Positions 1 through 9,706 are shown, counted from the stretch's first letter. The stretch: DNA of 64,000 nt from JBDSLU01 sp963844435 (GCA_963844435.1 CAWJOG010000001.1:366907-430906); one strand, 5' to 3'. Numbers and translations are program-made. The notes: generated by a model not told the origin, from the letters alone.

Positions 1-315
1 TCGGAAGTCATCCGCGTCAATCGGCCGGAAGAGCGGATCGTCGGCATCAGGATTCCACCTGCGCCGCCATTGCAGGAGCTGAAACCTGGCCTCCACGCTG
101 GCGGGCGAGAGCTGGAAGCTGTCCGTCGCCATATGGCAGTCGGCGCAGGCGCGGCCATTCGAGGACAATCCATCCAGTTTCCGGTCGAAGAACGCGTGAA
201 AGCCGCGGACGACGGCATCGCAGGGCTCACCGCCGCAATGATCGATGCTGGCCGTCGTCAGCACTGTTGATGCGAACACGAGACCGCAGGCAGCTAGCCA
301 AAATGATGTCTTCAC
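1..315 (-). CDS. c-type cytochrome, N-terminal part (cut by window edge)
   Basis: The reading frame starts at GTG 315 behind a GGAGG ribosome binding site and runs off the left edge, giving 105 residues. It opens with an export signal (WLAACGLVFASTVLTTA) followed by a CADCH heme-attachment motif near residue 54, so the product is an exported cytochrome c-family protein. The sequence after the motif mentions a tryptophan/arginine-rich linker (LLQWRRRWNPDADDPLFRP), as seen in multiheme or peroxidase-like Acidobacteria cytochromes. It lies 65 bases downstream of the TonB receptor on the same strand and is probably co-transcribed with it. The length and number of hemes cannot be judged because the C-terminus is outside the window. 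Confidence 0.75.
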   Translation of the reverse strand, partial: MKTSFWLAACGLVFASTVLTTASIDHCGGEPCDAVVRGFHAFFDRKLDGLSSNGRACADCHMATDSFQLSPASVEARFQLLQWRRRWNPDADDPLFRPIDADDFR

Positions 316-380
316 AGACGCCCTCCGATCTGTGAAGCGAGAACCGGCAGGAGAAACTTGAACGGTCTCGTGCGGGACGA

Positions 381-3172
381 TCAGCGACCCAGGTTGAGCC
401 GCACGCTGAGCATCGCGCGGCGCGGGTCGATGAAGATGTCGGGCTGACCGAGATTGGCGGCTTCGTACGAGGCCGACCTGATGCTCTCCTCGGCCGTGTC
501 GTTGAGGACATTCAGCACGTCCAGGGAGAGTTCGACTCGTCCAGCATCGCTGAGGCGGAACGCTCGTGAGATGCGGACGTCGAGCAGCGTCTGCGACGAG
601 AGCCGCCTGGTTCCGCGCGGCTCGATCAGCACCGGCCGCGCCCTCTCGTGGGGGTTGATGAGCGCCGTCCGCGCCCAGGGCTTGCCGCTCAGATACTGCA
701 GATTGGCTGCGACCACGAATCCAGTGCGTGCCACGTCGACCGCCGTCATCATCCGGGCCATGTGCGGGCGATCGTTGGGCAAGCGGCCGTAGGCGTTGAT
801 GAGATCGTTCGGATCCTGCCCGAAGGTGACCCCGGGAGCGAACGACGCTGGCGGGGAGCCCACGGTCGCGACCTGCGGGCCCGCTGCGGTCGTCCCGCTC
901 GAGGGCTGCAGACCGTGCGCCCTCGACAGCGTGTAGGACCCGAGTACCTGCCAGCCGCTCGATCGTCGTCGCTCCGCGGCGATGACCAGGCCGTTGTACG
1001 TCAGCGAGTAGCCCTCCGGATTCGTCAGCTGAAAGAGACGTGCCTCCGAAGGCGTGGTCAGCCTCCAGACCTGCACAACCCGCCCATCGGTCAACGGAGC
1101 TGACTCTTCGCGATACTCGCCGGCGAGTTCCTTCCATCCGACGAAGTCGCGGCCGTCCTTGCGGACGTACGCCACGGAGACCGCGAGCAGACGACCCACC
1201 TCGCGATCCAGGCCGATCGAGTACCGATTCGTGTACGGCAGCCGGAGCTCGGGATCCAGCTGCACCTGACTCGAATCACGCACGAGTGTGGCACCCGAGG
1301 GTTCCTGGACGATCGTAATCCTGGTCCTCCCCGGGTGAATCCCGCTGATCTCACCGGTCAACAGGCCCTGGCCGAATCTCCCGGCATTGGCTCGCAGCAT
1401 CGTCCGGCCGGTCGGTGTCGAGCTTGATGACCACGCCGACGCGAGGCGACACGACGTTCCAGGAATCGACCGTGCCTCGGCCTTCGATGATCCGTCCGGT
1501 CTCGTGCACCAGCGCGTCGAACTCCGGCACGTCCTGGCTGATGGCGCGGCTGTGATCGAACCGCAGCCCCGGATTGATCGTGACGCGGCCCCCCAGCCGG
1601 ACGGCGTCGCTCACGAACGCGGCGGCGGTGACGAACCGGCCGCCCGAATTGGCGGGCGCCTGCAGCGTGCGCTGCCTCAACACGCCGTTTATGTAGACAG
1701 AGCTTGCGCCGGTCGGAAGGACGGCGACCGCGCGATGCTCGCCCCGATCGACTTGCGCGCCCATCCTCCATTCGTGGTCCCCGCCGAGCCACCCCGCTCG
1801 ATAGTGGCTGACGGTAGCCTTGACCGTCGTGCGCACTTGCCGCACCTGGCCGATCTGTTGGGGGCCGCCGCTCCAGATGTTTTCGGGCTGGTCGATGCGA
1901 TGGGGGATCGTCGGATCGCCCGAGGTCGGTGACGTGTCCTGCGTGAAGCGGAACCGCCCCACGCGGACGTCCCAGACCGTATTGGGTGAGGCCGTATGCG
2001 TGAGATGACCGAAATTGATCGCTGGCACTGACGCGTCGAGGGTTTGCGTCGCCCGGCGCGGCTTCGTCGCCGACGGCGTTTCGGGGTTGGACCAGAATTC
2101 ATCGTGAACGCTCTGCACCAGTTGCCAGCCCGGAGCCAGGCGCCAGGTGAGCTTCGCGAACAGCTTGTCCTGCTCGTATTCCCTCGGGAGATCCGGATCG
2201 GTGCCCGGTTGGCTGTCGGAGTCGCGCAGGTGCTGGTATCCGGAAAAGAACCACAGTCGTTCGCGGACGACGGGACCACCAAGGCTGGTCGTGAAGTCAC
2301 GATACTCCGCGCGCTCGTAGCCGCTGTCCAGCTGCCGCGCCCGATCGTACTCGAGCCGCACCGGCTGGCTGGTCAGCGCATCGGTTTGCGAGTAGTAGGC
2401 CGCATCGTACTGAAAGCGGTTCCCGCCGGACTTTGGTGATGACGTTGACGACGGCGCCCTGGACGTTGCCGTACTCGACCGACGCGCCCACCGACTGGAT
2501 CTGCAGCTCCTGAATGAAGTCGACGCCTGGATCGGCCCTCGAGACGCCGTTGCCTGTCGCGGTGATGCTCGTGCCATCGAGGAGATACTGATTCTGATCC
2601 ACGCCGGAACCGAAGGCGGACACGAGGACGCTGCTGCCTGACGGAGACGTCGGCGAGATGCCGGGCGCGGTCTTGACCCAGTCCTGATAGCTGAATCGTC
2701 TCATCGGGATCGCGTCGAGGTCCTCGGCGTCGAACCGAGTCCCGAAGCCCGCGTTTCGGGCATCGAGGCGCGAGCCGGATCCGTGCACCACAATCGAGTC
2801 CGAGAGCGCTGCCAGCGTGAGAACAGGCGTTCTTTCGATGGTGGCCCCTGCCCCAATACGGATGTCGGCGTCCCGATACGGGCGAAATCCTTCCAGGACG
2901 ATTTCGAGCGCGTACGATCCAGGCGGCACGCTCGGGAATCGCAACTGTCCCCTCTCGTCGGTCTTCGTCGTCAACTCCCCGCCAATGAGCGCTGGCGAGC
3001 TGATTCGGACGGCGGCACCCGAAATGACGCCGCCGGCCGCGTCCGTGACGGTGCCCACGAGGGCTCCCGTCAGTCCCTGAGCGATGGTGATCGCTGGAAC
3101 CAGGAGGCAGGCGACCGTGAGGCTCTGCGCGAACAGCCTGAGAACGTTCACGCGTCTGGTGCCGCTCGTCAT
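381..3172 (-). CDS. TonB-dependent receptor with N-terminal carboxypeptidase-regulatory domain, two frameshifts
   Basis: This is an outer-membrane TonB-dependent transporter of the large Acidobacteria type. The start at ATG 3172 gives a signal peptide ending near LVPAITIAQG. A CarboxypepD_reg (Ig-like) domain follows at about residues 36-115 (GTVTDAAGGVISGAAV, VPPGSYALEIVLEGF), then a plug domain with the typical YLLDGTSITATG and VEYGNVQGAVVNVITK motifs, then a beta-barrel ending in SVRLNLGR. The coding sequence is split over three frames. One extra base lies at about 2431-2434 (VITK should continue SGGNRFQYD) and a second at about 1403-1412 (LDTDR should continue TMLRANAGRFGQG). Both segments on either side are well conserved in type, which favours sequencing indels over decay. 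The substrate is unknown; no specific ligand motif is visible. Confidence 0.85.
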
Positions 3173-3373
3173 GGCGTCTTCATATCTCTGAAGCGGCAAC
3201 GGGACACGAAAACTTGCACGGGGCGACGCGGAGGGATGGCGGCTGAACGCCAGAAGCCTCGACGCTACCACCGAAGGCGACCGCGACGTGGCTTATTGCG
3301 AGATTGAACCGTCCCCGGGCGTCTTCACGTTTCGGGCGCGATTTCCCGCTTCCCAGATAGTGGGGAGTGCGCA

Positions 3374-3902
3374 ATGACCAACAGAACGCTGGCAGGATTC
3401 TCTTTGATCGCGAACACGCGATGGACCCGAGTGACCATGACGGCCGTGCTCGTCGCGGCGGTGCTCACGACAAGCATCGGCTGCGGACAGTATGGGAGTC
3501 CAACGGCACCAGACCTTCCTCACTCGGCCCCATCGAGCCCGCCCAGCCCGCCGAGCCCCTCGGCCCGACGGCCCCGTGCCGGCGACGGCCACTGTGCCGG
3601 CCGCGAACCACGGCGAGGTCGGTGTCTACCAATCGGAGGTCACGATGTCGCGCAGCGGAACGGCCAGGGTGACGTTGAGCTGGTCGAACGCAGACTTCAG
3701 CCTTCAGCTGTATGTGACCGGTGGCGCGTGTGCCGACGTCACAAGTCTCGTGACGGGAGGATGTAGTGTCGTGGGCAGCACGCGTCCGGGTATCCCGGGC
3801 GTGGTCACAAGCCCTGTGACCGGCGGTGACGTGAACACGATCTGGGTGCTCAACCCCGATCCCTATCCGCAGAATTTCAGGGTCGACGTCTACATCGAGT
3901 AG
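3374..3902 (+). CDS. small exported lipoprotein-like hypothetical, frameshifted
   Basis: ATG 3374 follows a GGGAG ribosome binding site. The first part encodes a membrane-spanning leader with a lipobox-like TTSIGCG and a Ser/Pro-rich linker. At about 3565-3580 the reading frame shifts by one base; the downstream frame carries the folded part (HGEVGVYQSEVTMSRSGTA, SWSNADFSLQLYVTGG, WVLNPDPYPQNFRVDVYIE), which looks like a small beta-sandwich pre-peptidase-type domain with two or three cysteines. Total length is about 176 residues once repaired. It has no near operon partner: the receptor upstream is divergent and a duplicated segment begins directly after the stop. Function is unknown. Confidence 0.6.
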
Positions 3903-3910
3903 CCGCGGTG

Positions 3911-3925
3911 GCGCCAGTTGGAACC
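3911..3925. repeat. GTTGGAACC-core dispersed repeat, copy 1 (short)
   Basis: This copy reads GCGCCAGTTGGAACC and begins 9 bases after the stop of the small lipoprotein gene. It shares the core with the copies near 27433, 42853, 44499 and 53269. Only the left part of the element is present, because the duplicated segment shared with 8270-9780 starts inside its right end. This suggests that the repeat served as a recombination or insertion boundary. Confidence 0.5.
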
Positions 3926-4067
3926 GCCGCCCTGGAAGTCCGGGCGCGTCGACACCACGACGAGATTGGCGGACGCGTCGAGCGACATCGCCATCGTCAG
4001 GTTGACCGCATTGCCGTCGAAGTCCATGGACGTGCCGACGTGCAGCGTGCCTCTAATCCCACTTCGT
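3921..4067 (-). pseudogene. 3' remnant of the secreted protein encoded at 8230-8706
   Basis: The minus strand matches codons of the intact gene in copy B (around KWDGGTLHVDTSMNF to VVSTRPDFQGGG) with a few substitutions and at least one indel after the KWD codons. The 5' half and signal peptide are missing because of the internal deletion, and the true 3' end is replaced by the short repeat at 3911. It is therefore a non-functional fragment created by the duplication. Confidence 0.7.
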
Positions 4068-4204
4068 CGTCGAGGGGCCAGCCTGGAAATTGACGGGGTT
4101 CGTGAACCAGACTTTCATCAGCTGGAACCTCATGAAGTCTTGTTGAACAACTCGGGGAACTGCAGGACGTGTGCTGATGCGTCGGGAGATAATCGTACTG
4201 GCGT

Positions 4205-4881
4205 ATGGATCCGCTTCACCGGCAGGCGATTGTTCAAGGCCTGGTCGGAACCCTCCTCCTGATCGTCCTCATCTTCTGGCCGGCCGGCACGTTCGACTAC
4301 TGGCAAGGCTGGCTCTTCCTGGGGATCTTTACCGCGTCGACCGTTGGCTTCTCCATGTACCTGGCGATCTATGACAGACCGCTCCTCGAGCGTCGGATGA
4401 AGGCCGGGCCGCAACATGAGCGGGAGTGGTCCCAGAAGATAATCATGTCGCTGGTCTTCCTCGCGTTTCTTGCGTTGATCGTCGTGCCTGCGCTCGATTA
4501 CCGCTACAGGTGGTCGCCGGTTGCGCCAGCGCTGTCGATACTTGGCGATGTGGTGATCCTGCTGTCCTTCCTCTTCATCTTCTCGGTGATTCGAGTCAAC
4601 AGTTTCGCCGCGTCCAACATTCGCGTCGAGAAGGATCAGCGCGTGATCGACACTGGCCCGTACGCGCACGTGCGTCATCCGATGTACACCGGCGCCATCT
4701 GGCTGTTCGTTGGAATGCCGCTCGCGCTCGGTTCGTGGTGGCCGCTCGCCCTCATCGTGCCTGTCGTGCCGGTGCTGTTGTGGCGGCTTCTCGACGAGGA
4801 GAGAGTGCTGCAGAGGGATTTACCCGGTACACGGAGGACATGCGCCGGGTACGCCCTCGGCTGGTTCCGTTCGTGTGGTAG
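4205..4881 (+). pseudogene. isoprenylcysteine methyltransferase-like membrane protein, copy A, frameshifted near the C-terminus
   Basis: The protein is almost identical to the intact copy at 9029-9706 (differences such as Gln for Arg at residue 6 and Arg for Ser in the YRYRW segment). The four to five membrane segments and the GPYAHVRHPMYTGAIW motif are intact. One base is missing at about 4823-4828 compared with copy B, so the last 25 or so residues (LHGYTEYMRRVRSRLVPF in copy B) are read in the wrong frame. That tail belongs to the cofactor and active-site region of the ICMT/PEMT family, so the product as written would be impaired. The lesion is a single base and could be a sequencing error; 4881 is the stop in the corrected frame. 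Confidence 0.7.
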
Positions 4882-5004
4882 AGGCGACTCGTGGTGACCC
4901 TGTTTGCAGCGGATGCCGGCTCGAGCAGGAGCTGCACGAAGCGCGCATCACCGTCTGGTATCGTTCGCTTGGAACGTCCTTACCCACCACAGGAGGCGAG
5001 AGGT

Positions 5005-6075
5005 ATGTCATTCACGAGACGCCAGTTCGGACGGGTAGCCCTGGCGGGCGCCCCCGCCATCGGCGCCTTGCTGCGAGGCAACCTCGCCGCGGCGGCAGTC
5101 GGGCAGGCTCCACCGAAGATGTCGCAATGGGCCGGCGTGCGGGTCGGGCTCAACGTGCCGTACAGCCTCGGCACGGGCAACAACATCGCGGCCGAGGATC
5201 TGCTGAAACGAGTGGTGGACGTCGGCGTCGGCTCCCTCGAGCTGCGCGCGCAGCCGGTCGAGCACTTCCTCGGATCGCCAACGGTCCGCGCGGCGGCAGA
5301 GGCCGCGAAGGCGCGGGAGGCGGCACGCGGGACCGCCGCGGCCGCGGCCGCGCCCACGCCGCAGCAGATGGCCCAGGGCGGCCAGGGCGGCGGCAAGGCG
5401 ACCCCCACGCCCGAGCAGATCGAGGCCGCGCGCAAGCAGAAGGCCGAGATACGGTCGTGGCGCCTGTCGGCCCCGTCCGGCAAGTTGAAGGAGCTGCGGC
5501 AGCTGTACGAACACGCCGGCGTGGCGATCGACATCCTGAAGGTCGACGACCTGTATGCGATCTCCGACGAGGAAGTGGATTACTTCTTCCAGATGGCGCG
5601 TGACCTCGGCGCGCGGGCGGTCTCGTCGGAGCTGCCCGAGACGCGCAGCGACACGCGGCGCATCGGCGCGTTCGCCGACAAGCACAAGGTCTTCATGGCC
5701 TACCACCATCACGCCCAGGCTGGCGCGGCGGTGTACGAGGAGGTCTTCACCGAAGCCCCCTACAACGGCGGTAACATCGACATCGGCCACTGGACGGCCA
5801 CCCAGAACGCTTCACCGCTGCCCTTCATCGCGAAGCACCACGATCGCATTCCCCACATCCACGTGAAGGACCGGCGGCTCGGGACCAACGGGGGCGAGAA
5901 CACCCCCTTCGGCCAGGGCGACACTGCGATTCGCCAGATCCTTCAGGCCATCCGCGACAACAAGTGGAACATCCGCCCGATCATCGAGTTCGAGTATCGG
6001 GTCCCCGATGGGTCCGATCGCGTGACCGAGATCAAGAAGTGCCTGGCCTACTGCCGCGATTCGCTGCTCGCCTGA
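5005..6075 (+). CDS. Tat-exported sugar phosphate isomerase/epimerase-like TIM-barrel protein
   Basis: ATG 5005 is preceded by AGGAGG with 8-base spacing, which decides the start over the longer upstream frame. The 356-residue product begins with a twin-arginine leader (FTRRQFGRVALAGAPAIGALL). The mature part is an AP-endonuclease-2/xylose-isomerase-like barrel, with SLELRAQPVEHFLG early, AYHHHAQAG and IDIGHW in the middle, HIHVKDR, and a C-terminal EFEYRVPDGSD strand. These provide the His/Asp/Glu residues expected at the metal site. An Ala/Gln-rich insertion at about residues 100-140 is unusual and probably a surface loop. This family commonly sits with Gfo/Idh/MocA oxidoreductases in sugar catabolism; none is adjacent here, but one lies at 26 kb. 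The exact substrate is unknown. Confidence 0.85.
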   Translation: MSFTRRQFGRVALAGAPAIGALLRGNLAAAAVGQAPPKMSQWAGVRVGLNVPYSLGTGNNIAAEDLLKRVVDVGVGSLELRAQPVEHFLGSPTVRAAAEAAKAREAARGTAAAAAAPTPQQMAQGGQGGGKATPTPEQIEAARKQKAEIRSWRLSAPSGKLKELRQLYEHAGVAIDILKVDDLYAISDEEVDYFFQMARDLGARAVSSELPETRSDTRRIGAFADKHKVFMAYHHHAQAGAAVYEEVFTEAPYNGGNIDIGHWTATQNASPLPFIAKHHDRIPHIHVKDRRLGTNGGENTPFGQGDTAIRQILQAIRDNKWNIRPIIEFEYRVPDGSDRVTEIKKCLAYCRDSLLA

Positions 6076-6120
6076 TCCGCTCATCGGCGAGTTGGCCAGC
6101 TTCGGGTGTGACGCGCAACA

Positions 6121-6504
6121 TCAGACATCCTTGGGCGCGAGTACCTGCGTTATCCACACGACATTGCCGTCCGGATCAGCCAGGAGAAAATCCCGGTGTC
6201 CCCACGGCCGCTCCTTGATGGATTCCAGGATACGCACACCCCGCCGTCTCGCGTTCTCGAAGATCTCCTCAAATCCCTCATCCACCCAGAACTGAGCCTG
6301 CACCGGAGGCTTGATGCCGTGCTGTGCCTCCGCAGCCCGCACCAGATGGATGGAAACGGTGTCGCGATAGAGCACGGCATAGTTCGGCCCGTGAAGGCCC
6401 TCGTGGACGAGAGTCGCCGTGCAGCCGCAGACGTCCGCGTACCACTTGATTGACGCGGCGACATCATTCACTGGGTAGAGGGGATTCGATCTGATCCAAG
6501 TCAT
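6121..6504 (-). CDS. VOC (glyoxalase/bleomycin-resistance fold) family protein
   Basis: This 127-residue protein has the size of a one-domain VOC subunit. It shows the paired beta-alpha-beta-beta-beta pattern, with LYPVNDVAASIKWYADVCG in the first half and FEEIFENARRRGVRI and WGHRDFLLADPDGNVVWI in the second. A metal-binding Glu is not at the end of the last strand, where VWITQ is found, so it may be a non-glyoxalase member such as a dioxygenase- or resistance-like binding protein. It appears to be a single gene: the TIM-barrel gene converges on it and a lipoprotein gene diverges from it. Confidence 0.8.
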   Translation of the reverse strand: MTWIRSNPLYPVNDVAASIKWYADVCGCTATLVHEGLHGPNYAVLYRDTVSIHLVRAAEAQHGIKPPVQAQFWVDEGFEEIFENARRRGVRILESIKERPWGHRDFLLADPDGNVVWITQVLAPKDV

Positions 6505-6716
6505 GACGGGTCCACAGTCTGGCTGACCATCAGTGGCGAAGGTCGCTGGCCCGCGCCGGGCGGCCCGAGAGGATTGGGTTCTGCGACGGCGTCAGAGCCG
6601 CCCAGGTGATACCGTTGTCAATCCATTTTCGACCCCCAGCCACCCTTCGCATTGAATCGATGTCGCGACATCTTCCCGACCATGCATGAGCGGTCGCTGC
6701 AGAACGGACGGAGATC

Positions 6717-7606
6717 ATGCCAGCACCGAAAACTCGCCGCGTCGCCGGGGTGCTTGCGACACTCGGCTGCGTAGTTCTTTCAGGGTGTCAACAGGCGCCC
6801 ACCGCTCCCGCAAGAGACCCAGGACCCATGAACAGACAACGACCCATATTGGGGGCCAGGTAACCGATGCGCTCTTGCGGGGACTGTCGGAAGCACTCGT
6901 GGAAGTCCTGGATGGACCTGACGCCGGCAAGCGGTTCGTTGCTGACGCCGACGGCAGGTTCGCAGCCACCAGCACGGCTCGCGCCTACAGCTCTGTCACC
7001 CTCCGAGCCAGCAAAGACGGGTACCAGTCGACAACGGTGGCAACCACCTGGGTACCGCTTAACACCGCTGCAGCACATGTGCTCGTGCGAATGCCAGGCT
7101 TTGAACCCTACGACGCCCTTGGGGCAGGCGAGTACACAATCACAATCGCAATCGATCTCGAGAGCGCGCGCAGCCGGCTACCCGCGGGGCCGTGTCCCGG
7201 GTATCCCGTCGAACTCTCATCCCGCACCTACAACGCGAGGGTTACGGAAGGGCCGGCTGGCAGGCGCGAAGTCAACGCCACGAGCCCGACCGTCGCGAGA
7301 GAGTCGGGCTTCTCGATGTTCGTCGAAGGTGACCGCGCGGTAATCGACGGGGACAACGATGGGATCCGCGAAGATTTCCCTGGGTTCCGAGTTCTCACCG
7401 TCTGGGTCGGCGCTCTGCCGACAGATCCTCGCCAGTTGACGTCCGGGGCCTCGACTTCAATCCCGGTCACCGGCGAGTTCCGTTACTGCGAGTTGAAATC
7501 CGCGCTAGGTGCCTGGTACGACTGCTCGCAGGTGCCGGGCAACCAAATCCTGGCCTACCACTCATGCACATCAGATCGGGTGTTGATGACTTTCACGAAG
7601 CGGTAG
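6717..7606 (+). CDS. exported lipoprotein with carboxypeptidase-regulatory-like domain, frameshifted near the N-terminus
   Basis: The likely start is ATG 6717, just behind GGAG. The first codons give a clear lipoprotein leader (RRVAGVLATLGCVVLSGCQQ), but this frame stops after about 48 codons. At about 6820-6840 the message must shift to the frame that continues THIGGQVTDALLRG, LVEVLDGPDAGKRF and VTLRASKDGYQ, a transthyretin/CarboxypepD_reg-like beta-sandwich. A second beta-rich domain follows with several cysteines (GPCPGYPVELSS, RYCELKS, WYDCSQV, YHSCTSDRV). Repaired length is about 296 residues. The leader and body fit together only with a one-base indel. No enzymatic motif is seen; it is probably a surface or periplasmic binding protein. 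Confidence 0.65.
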
Positions 7607-7646
7607 CAAATAGCGGGCGGTGAGCATCGGATCCGCTCGATCTCGC

Positions 7647-8123
7647 CTATTGCTTCAGCGGCATGAACACGCCGACGGTCTTGCCAGCGAGCGTGACCAC
7701 GATGGGATCGGTGGGGCCCTTCACGCGGAGCCGCGCGCCTGGAGCCACCCGTCGCAGGAATGAGATGTAGTTCCCATTCAGCGCGATCCCGCTCGGAGCC
7801 ACGAACGTGTTCGTTTTCGCGCCGGTCTTGAGCTCGCTCAGCCCCACGTCGGTCGGATTGAGTAGCGCCAGGTGGCCGGTGAGCGCCTTGGCCGACTGCT
7901 CGCCTTGGATGTCGCGGGGCATCGTCTTCGGCCTGGCGACGACAGCGTCCAGCGCGAAGCCGCCGTCGGTGACGAACACGCGGCCGTCGGCAAGTCGGAC
8001 GGTTCGAGACCATGCGGGTTCCGGCAGCACGGTGGAAGGGTGCGGCGGCTTTACTGGCTGAGCCGCAGCGACCGAGACGGCAGAGGAGAGGACCAGCGCA
8101 GCGATGAACCGCGACCGCATCAT
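7647..8123 (-). CDS. exported hypothetical protein (158 aa)
   Basis: ATG 8123 opens a signal peptide (RFIAALVLSSAVSVAAAQP). The mature protein is about 135 residues, rich in beta strands and without cysteines (TVRLADGRVFVTDGG, LALLNPTDVGLSELKTG, GARLRVKGPTDPIVVTLAG). I do not recognise a family. It is transcribed in the same direction as the next exported protein gene at 8230-8706, 106 bases upstream, so the two may form one unit. Its 3' end faces the lipoprotein gene at 6717. Confidence 0.65.
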   Translation of the reverse strand: MMRSRFIAALVLSSAVSVAAAQPVKPPHPSTVLPEPAWSRTVRLADGRVFVTDGGFALDAVVARPKTMPRDIQGEQSAKALTGHLALLNPTDVGLSELKTGAKTNTFVAPSGIALNGNYISFLRRVAPGARLRVKGPTDPIVVTLAGKTVGVFMPLKQ

Positions 8124-8229
8124 GCGGGCAGATTATCGCAATGGACGCTGTCGACCAACTGGCCGAGCAGCGCTTTCACCTTGTCCTTCCCCTGGCCGAC
8201 GACCCGCTTCTATTCGAACCGTCACGCAG

Positions 8230-8706
8230 CTATTCCGCTTTCTTGTAGCTGGTCTTCGTCGTCACCGGCGAGCCGCCGCCCTGGAAGTCCGGGCGCGTCG
8301 ACACCACGACGAGATTGCCGGACGCGTCGAGCGACATCGCCATCGTCAGGTTGACCTGATTGCCGTCGAAGTTCATGGACGTATCGACGTGCAGCGTGCC
8401 TCCATCCCACTTCGTCTTCGAGATCTGATCGATGGAATTGCCCTGGAAGTTCAGCGTGTTCTTGCTCTCCGATCCATCCAGCTTGTAGACGCTCGTCACC
8501 TCGCCCATCTGGGTGGTGCGGGTGATGGTCAGTGTCGTCGCGTCCTGCGTGATCACCGCCGACTGGCCCAGGCCACCGAAGCCGCCCTGCGCGGCTGGGT
8601 CGGGCACCCTCGCCCATTTGCCGGCGAAGTTCGGGGACTGCGCGAGTGTGGCGGCCGAGAGAAGGATGCCGAGAGCCAGCGTGAGTGCTGCGTGCGAGCG
8701 GTGCAT
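8230..8706 (-). CDS. exported hypothetical protein, beta-rich (158 aa), duplicated in part
   Basis: ATG 8706 starts a good signal peptide (SHAALTLALGILLSAATLAQ), which is preferred over a longer upstream extension. The mature domain is a small antiparallel beta protein (SPNFAGKWAR, SAVITQDATTLTITRTTQ, NTLNFQGNSIDQ, TSMNFDGNQVNLTMAM, LVVVSTRPDFQGG), resembling the lipocalin-like calycin proteins that are frequent in Acidobacteria. Part of this gene (8270-8416) is repeated as a dead fragment at 3921-4067. Function is unknown. Confidence 0.75.
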   Translation of the reverse strand: MHRSHAALTLALGILLSAATLAQSPNFAGKWARVPDPAAQGGFGGLGQSAVITQDATTLTITRTTQMGEVTSVYKLDGSESKNTLNFQGNSIDQISKTKWDGGTLHVDTSMNFDGNQVNLTMAMSLDASGNLVVVSTRPDFQGGGSPVTTKTSYKKAE

Positions 8707-8945
8707 GTCAATAGATCTCCATGAAAACAAATGGACACAGGCCGGTGAACCCACGAATCGTATGCGACAGCCAGGTCGGCCAGTTGTCGTTTCAGGAGAT
8801 CGCCAGCGCTCGCGAGCGGCGCGCTGGAAACCTGACGCTCAAATGGCGTCCGTCCGCCGACGGCGTCGACGATAACGTTCGTCGAGGGGCCAGCCTGAAA
8901 ATTGATGGGGTTGGTGAACCAGACTTTCATCAGGTGGAACCTCAT
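8553..8945 (-). CDS. doubtful small ORF whose start is conserved in both duplication copies
   Basis: A minus-strand frame from ATG 8945 reads MRFHLMKVWFTNPINFQAG at its start. The same start exists in copy A (around 4133) with four base changes in this stretch, three of them at third codon positions, which hints at coding. In copy A the frame is truncated by the internal deletion after about 26 codons. In copy B it overlaps the 5' part of the exported gene on the same strand, which argues against the full length. Only the first 60-80 codons could be genuine. No family is recognised. Confidence 0.2.
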   Translation of the reverse strand: MRFHLMKVWFTNPINFQAGPSTNVIVDAVGGRTPFERQVSSAPLASAGDLLKRQLADLAVAYDSWVHRPVSICFHGDLLTCTARTQHSRWLSASFSRPPHSRSPRTSPANGRGCPTQPRRAASVAWASRR

Positions 8946-9028
8946 GAAGCCTTGTTGAACAACTCGGGGAACTGCAGGCGACGTGTGCTGATGCGTTGGG
9001 CGATAATCGTACCGGCTTGGTGTGTGGT

Positions 9029-9706
9029 ATGGATCCGCTCCACCGGCGGGCGATTGTTCAAGGCCTGGTCGGAACCCTCCTCCTGATCGTCCTCACCTTC
9101 TGGCCGGCCGGCACGTTCGACTACTGGCAAGGCTGGCTCTTCCTGGGGATCTTTACCGCGTCGACCGTCGGCTTCTCCATGTACCTGGCGATCTATGACA
9201 GACCGCTCCTCGAGCGTCGGATGAAGGCCGGGCCGCAACATGAGCGGGAGTGGTCCCAGAAGATAATCATGTCGCTGGTCTTCCTCGCGTTTCTTACGTT
9301 GATCGTCGTGCCCGCGCTCGATTACCGCTACAGCTGGTCGCCGGTTGCGCCAGCGCTGTCGATACTTGGTGATGTGGTGATCCTGCTGTCCTTCCTCTTC
9401 ATCTTCTCGGTGATTCGAGTCAACAGTTTCGCCGCGTCCAACATTCGCGTCGAGAAGGATCAGCGCGTGATCGACACTGGCCCGTACGCGCACGTGCGTC
9501 ATCCGATGTACACTGGCGCCATCTGGCTGTTCGTTGGAATGCCGCTCGCGCTCGGTTCGTGGTGGCCGCTCGCCCTCATCGTGCCTGTCGTGCCGGTGCT
9601 GTTGTGGCGGCTTCTCGACGAGGAGAGAGTGCTGCAGAAGGATTTACACGGGTATACGGAATACATGCGCCGGGTGCGCTCTCGGCTCGTCCCGTTCGTG
9701 TGGTAG
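9029..9706 (+). CDS. isoprenylcysteine carboxyl methyltransferase-like membrane protein, intact copy B
   Basis: This 225-residue integral membrane protein has about five hydrophobic segments (GLVGTLLLIVLTFW, GWLFLGIFTASTVGF, IIMSLVFLAFLTLIVV, LGDVVILLSFLFIFSVI, LIVPVVPVLLWRLL). The PEMT/ICMT-type motif GPYAHVRHPMYTGAIW is followed by DEERVLQKDLHGYTEYM and a basic C-terminal tail that binds S-adenosylmethionine in this family. Start ATG 9029 corresponds to the start of copy A at 4205; the ribosome binding site is weak. Family members methylate small lipophilic or thiol substrates at the membrane, and the substrate here is unknown. It is the functional member of the duplicated pair. Confidence 0.85.
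   Translation: MDPLHRRAIVQGLVGTLLLIVLTFWPAGTFDYWQGWLFLGIFTASTVGFSMYLAIYDRPLLERRMKAGPQHEREWSQKIIMSLVFLAFLTLIVVPALDYRYSWSPVAPALSILGDVVILLSFLFIFSVIRVNSFAASNIRVEKDQRVIDTGPYAHVRHPMYTGAIWLFVGMPLALGSWWPLALIVPVVPVLLWRLLDEERVLQKDLHGYTEYMRRVRSRLVPFVW

Larger units (their letters stand above)
3921..4953. repeat. segmental duplication, copy A (internally deleted)
   Basis: About 1.03 kb is nearly identical to 8270-9780. Homology starts at the CCGCCGCCCTGG stretch (3924 against 8273) and ends at CGCGCATCACCG (to 4953 against 9780). Copy A lacks the bases corresponding to about 8417-8880. The junction at about 4068 sits on a short shared TTCGTC/GTCGAGG sequence, so the loss looks microhomology-mediated. 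The remaining contents are a 3' remnant of a secreted-protein gene on the minus strand and a frameshifted copy of the membrane methyltransferase gene. Confidence 0.85.

Noticed and set aside
6530..6716. 62-codon minus-strand frame between the VOC and lipoprotein genes
   Set aside because: It has no ribosome binding site, leader or domain and occupies the likely promoter region of the lipoprotein gene.
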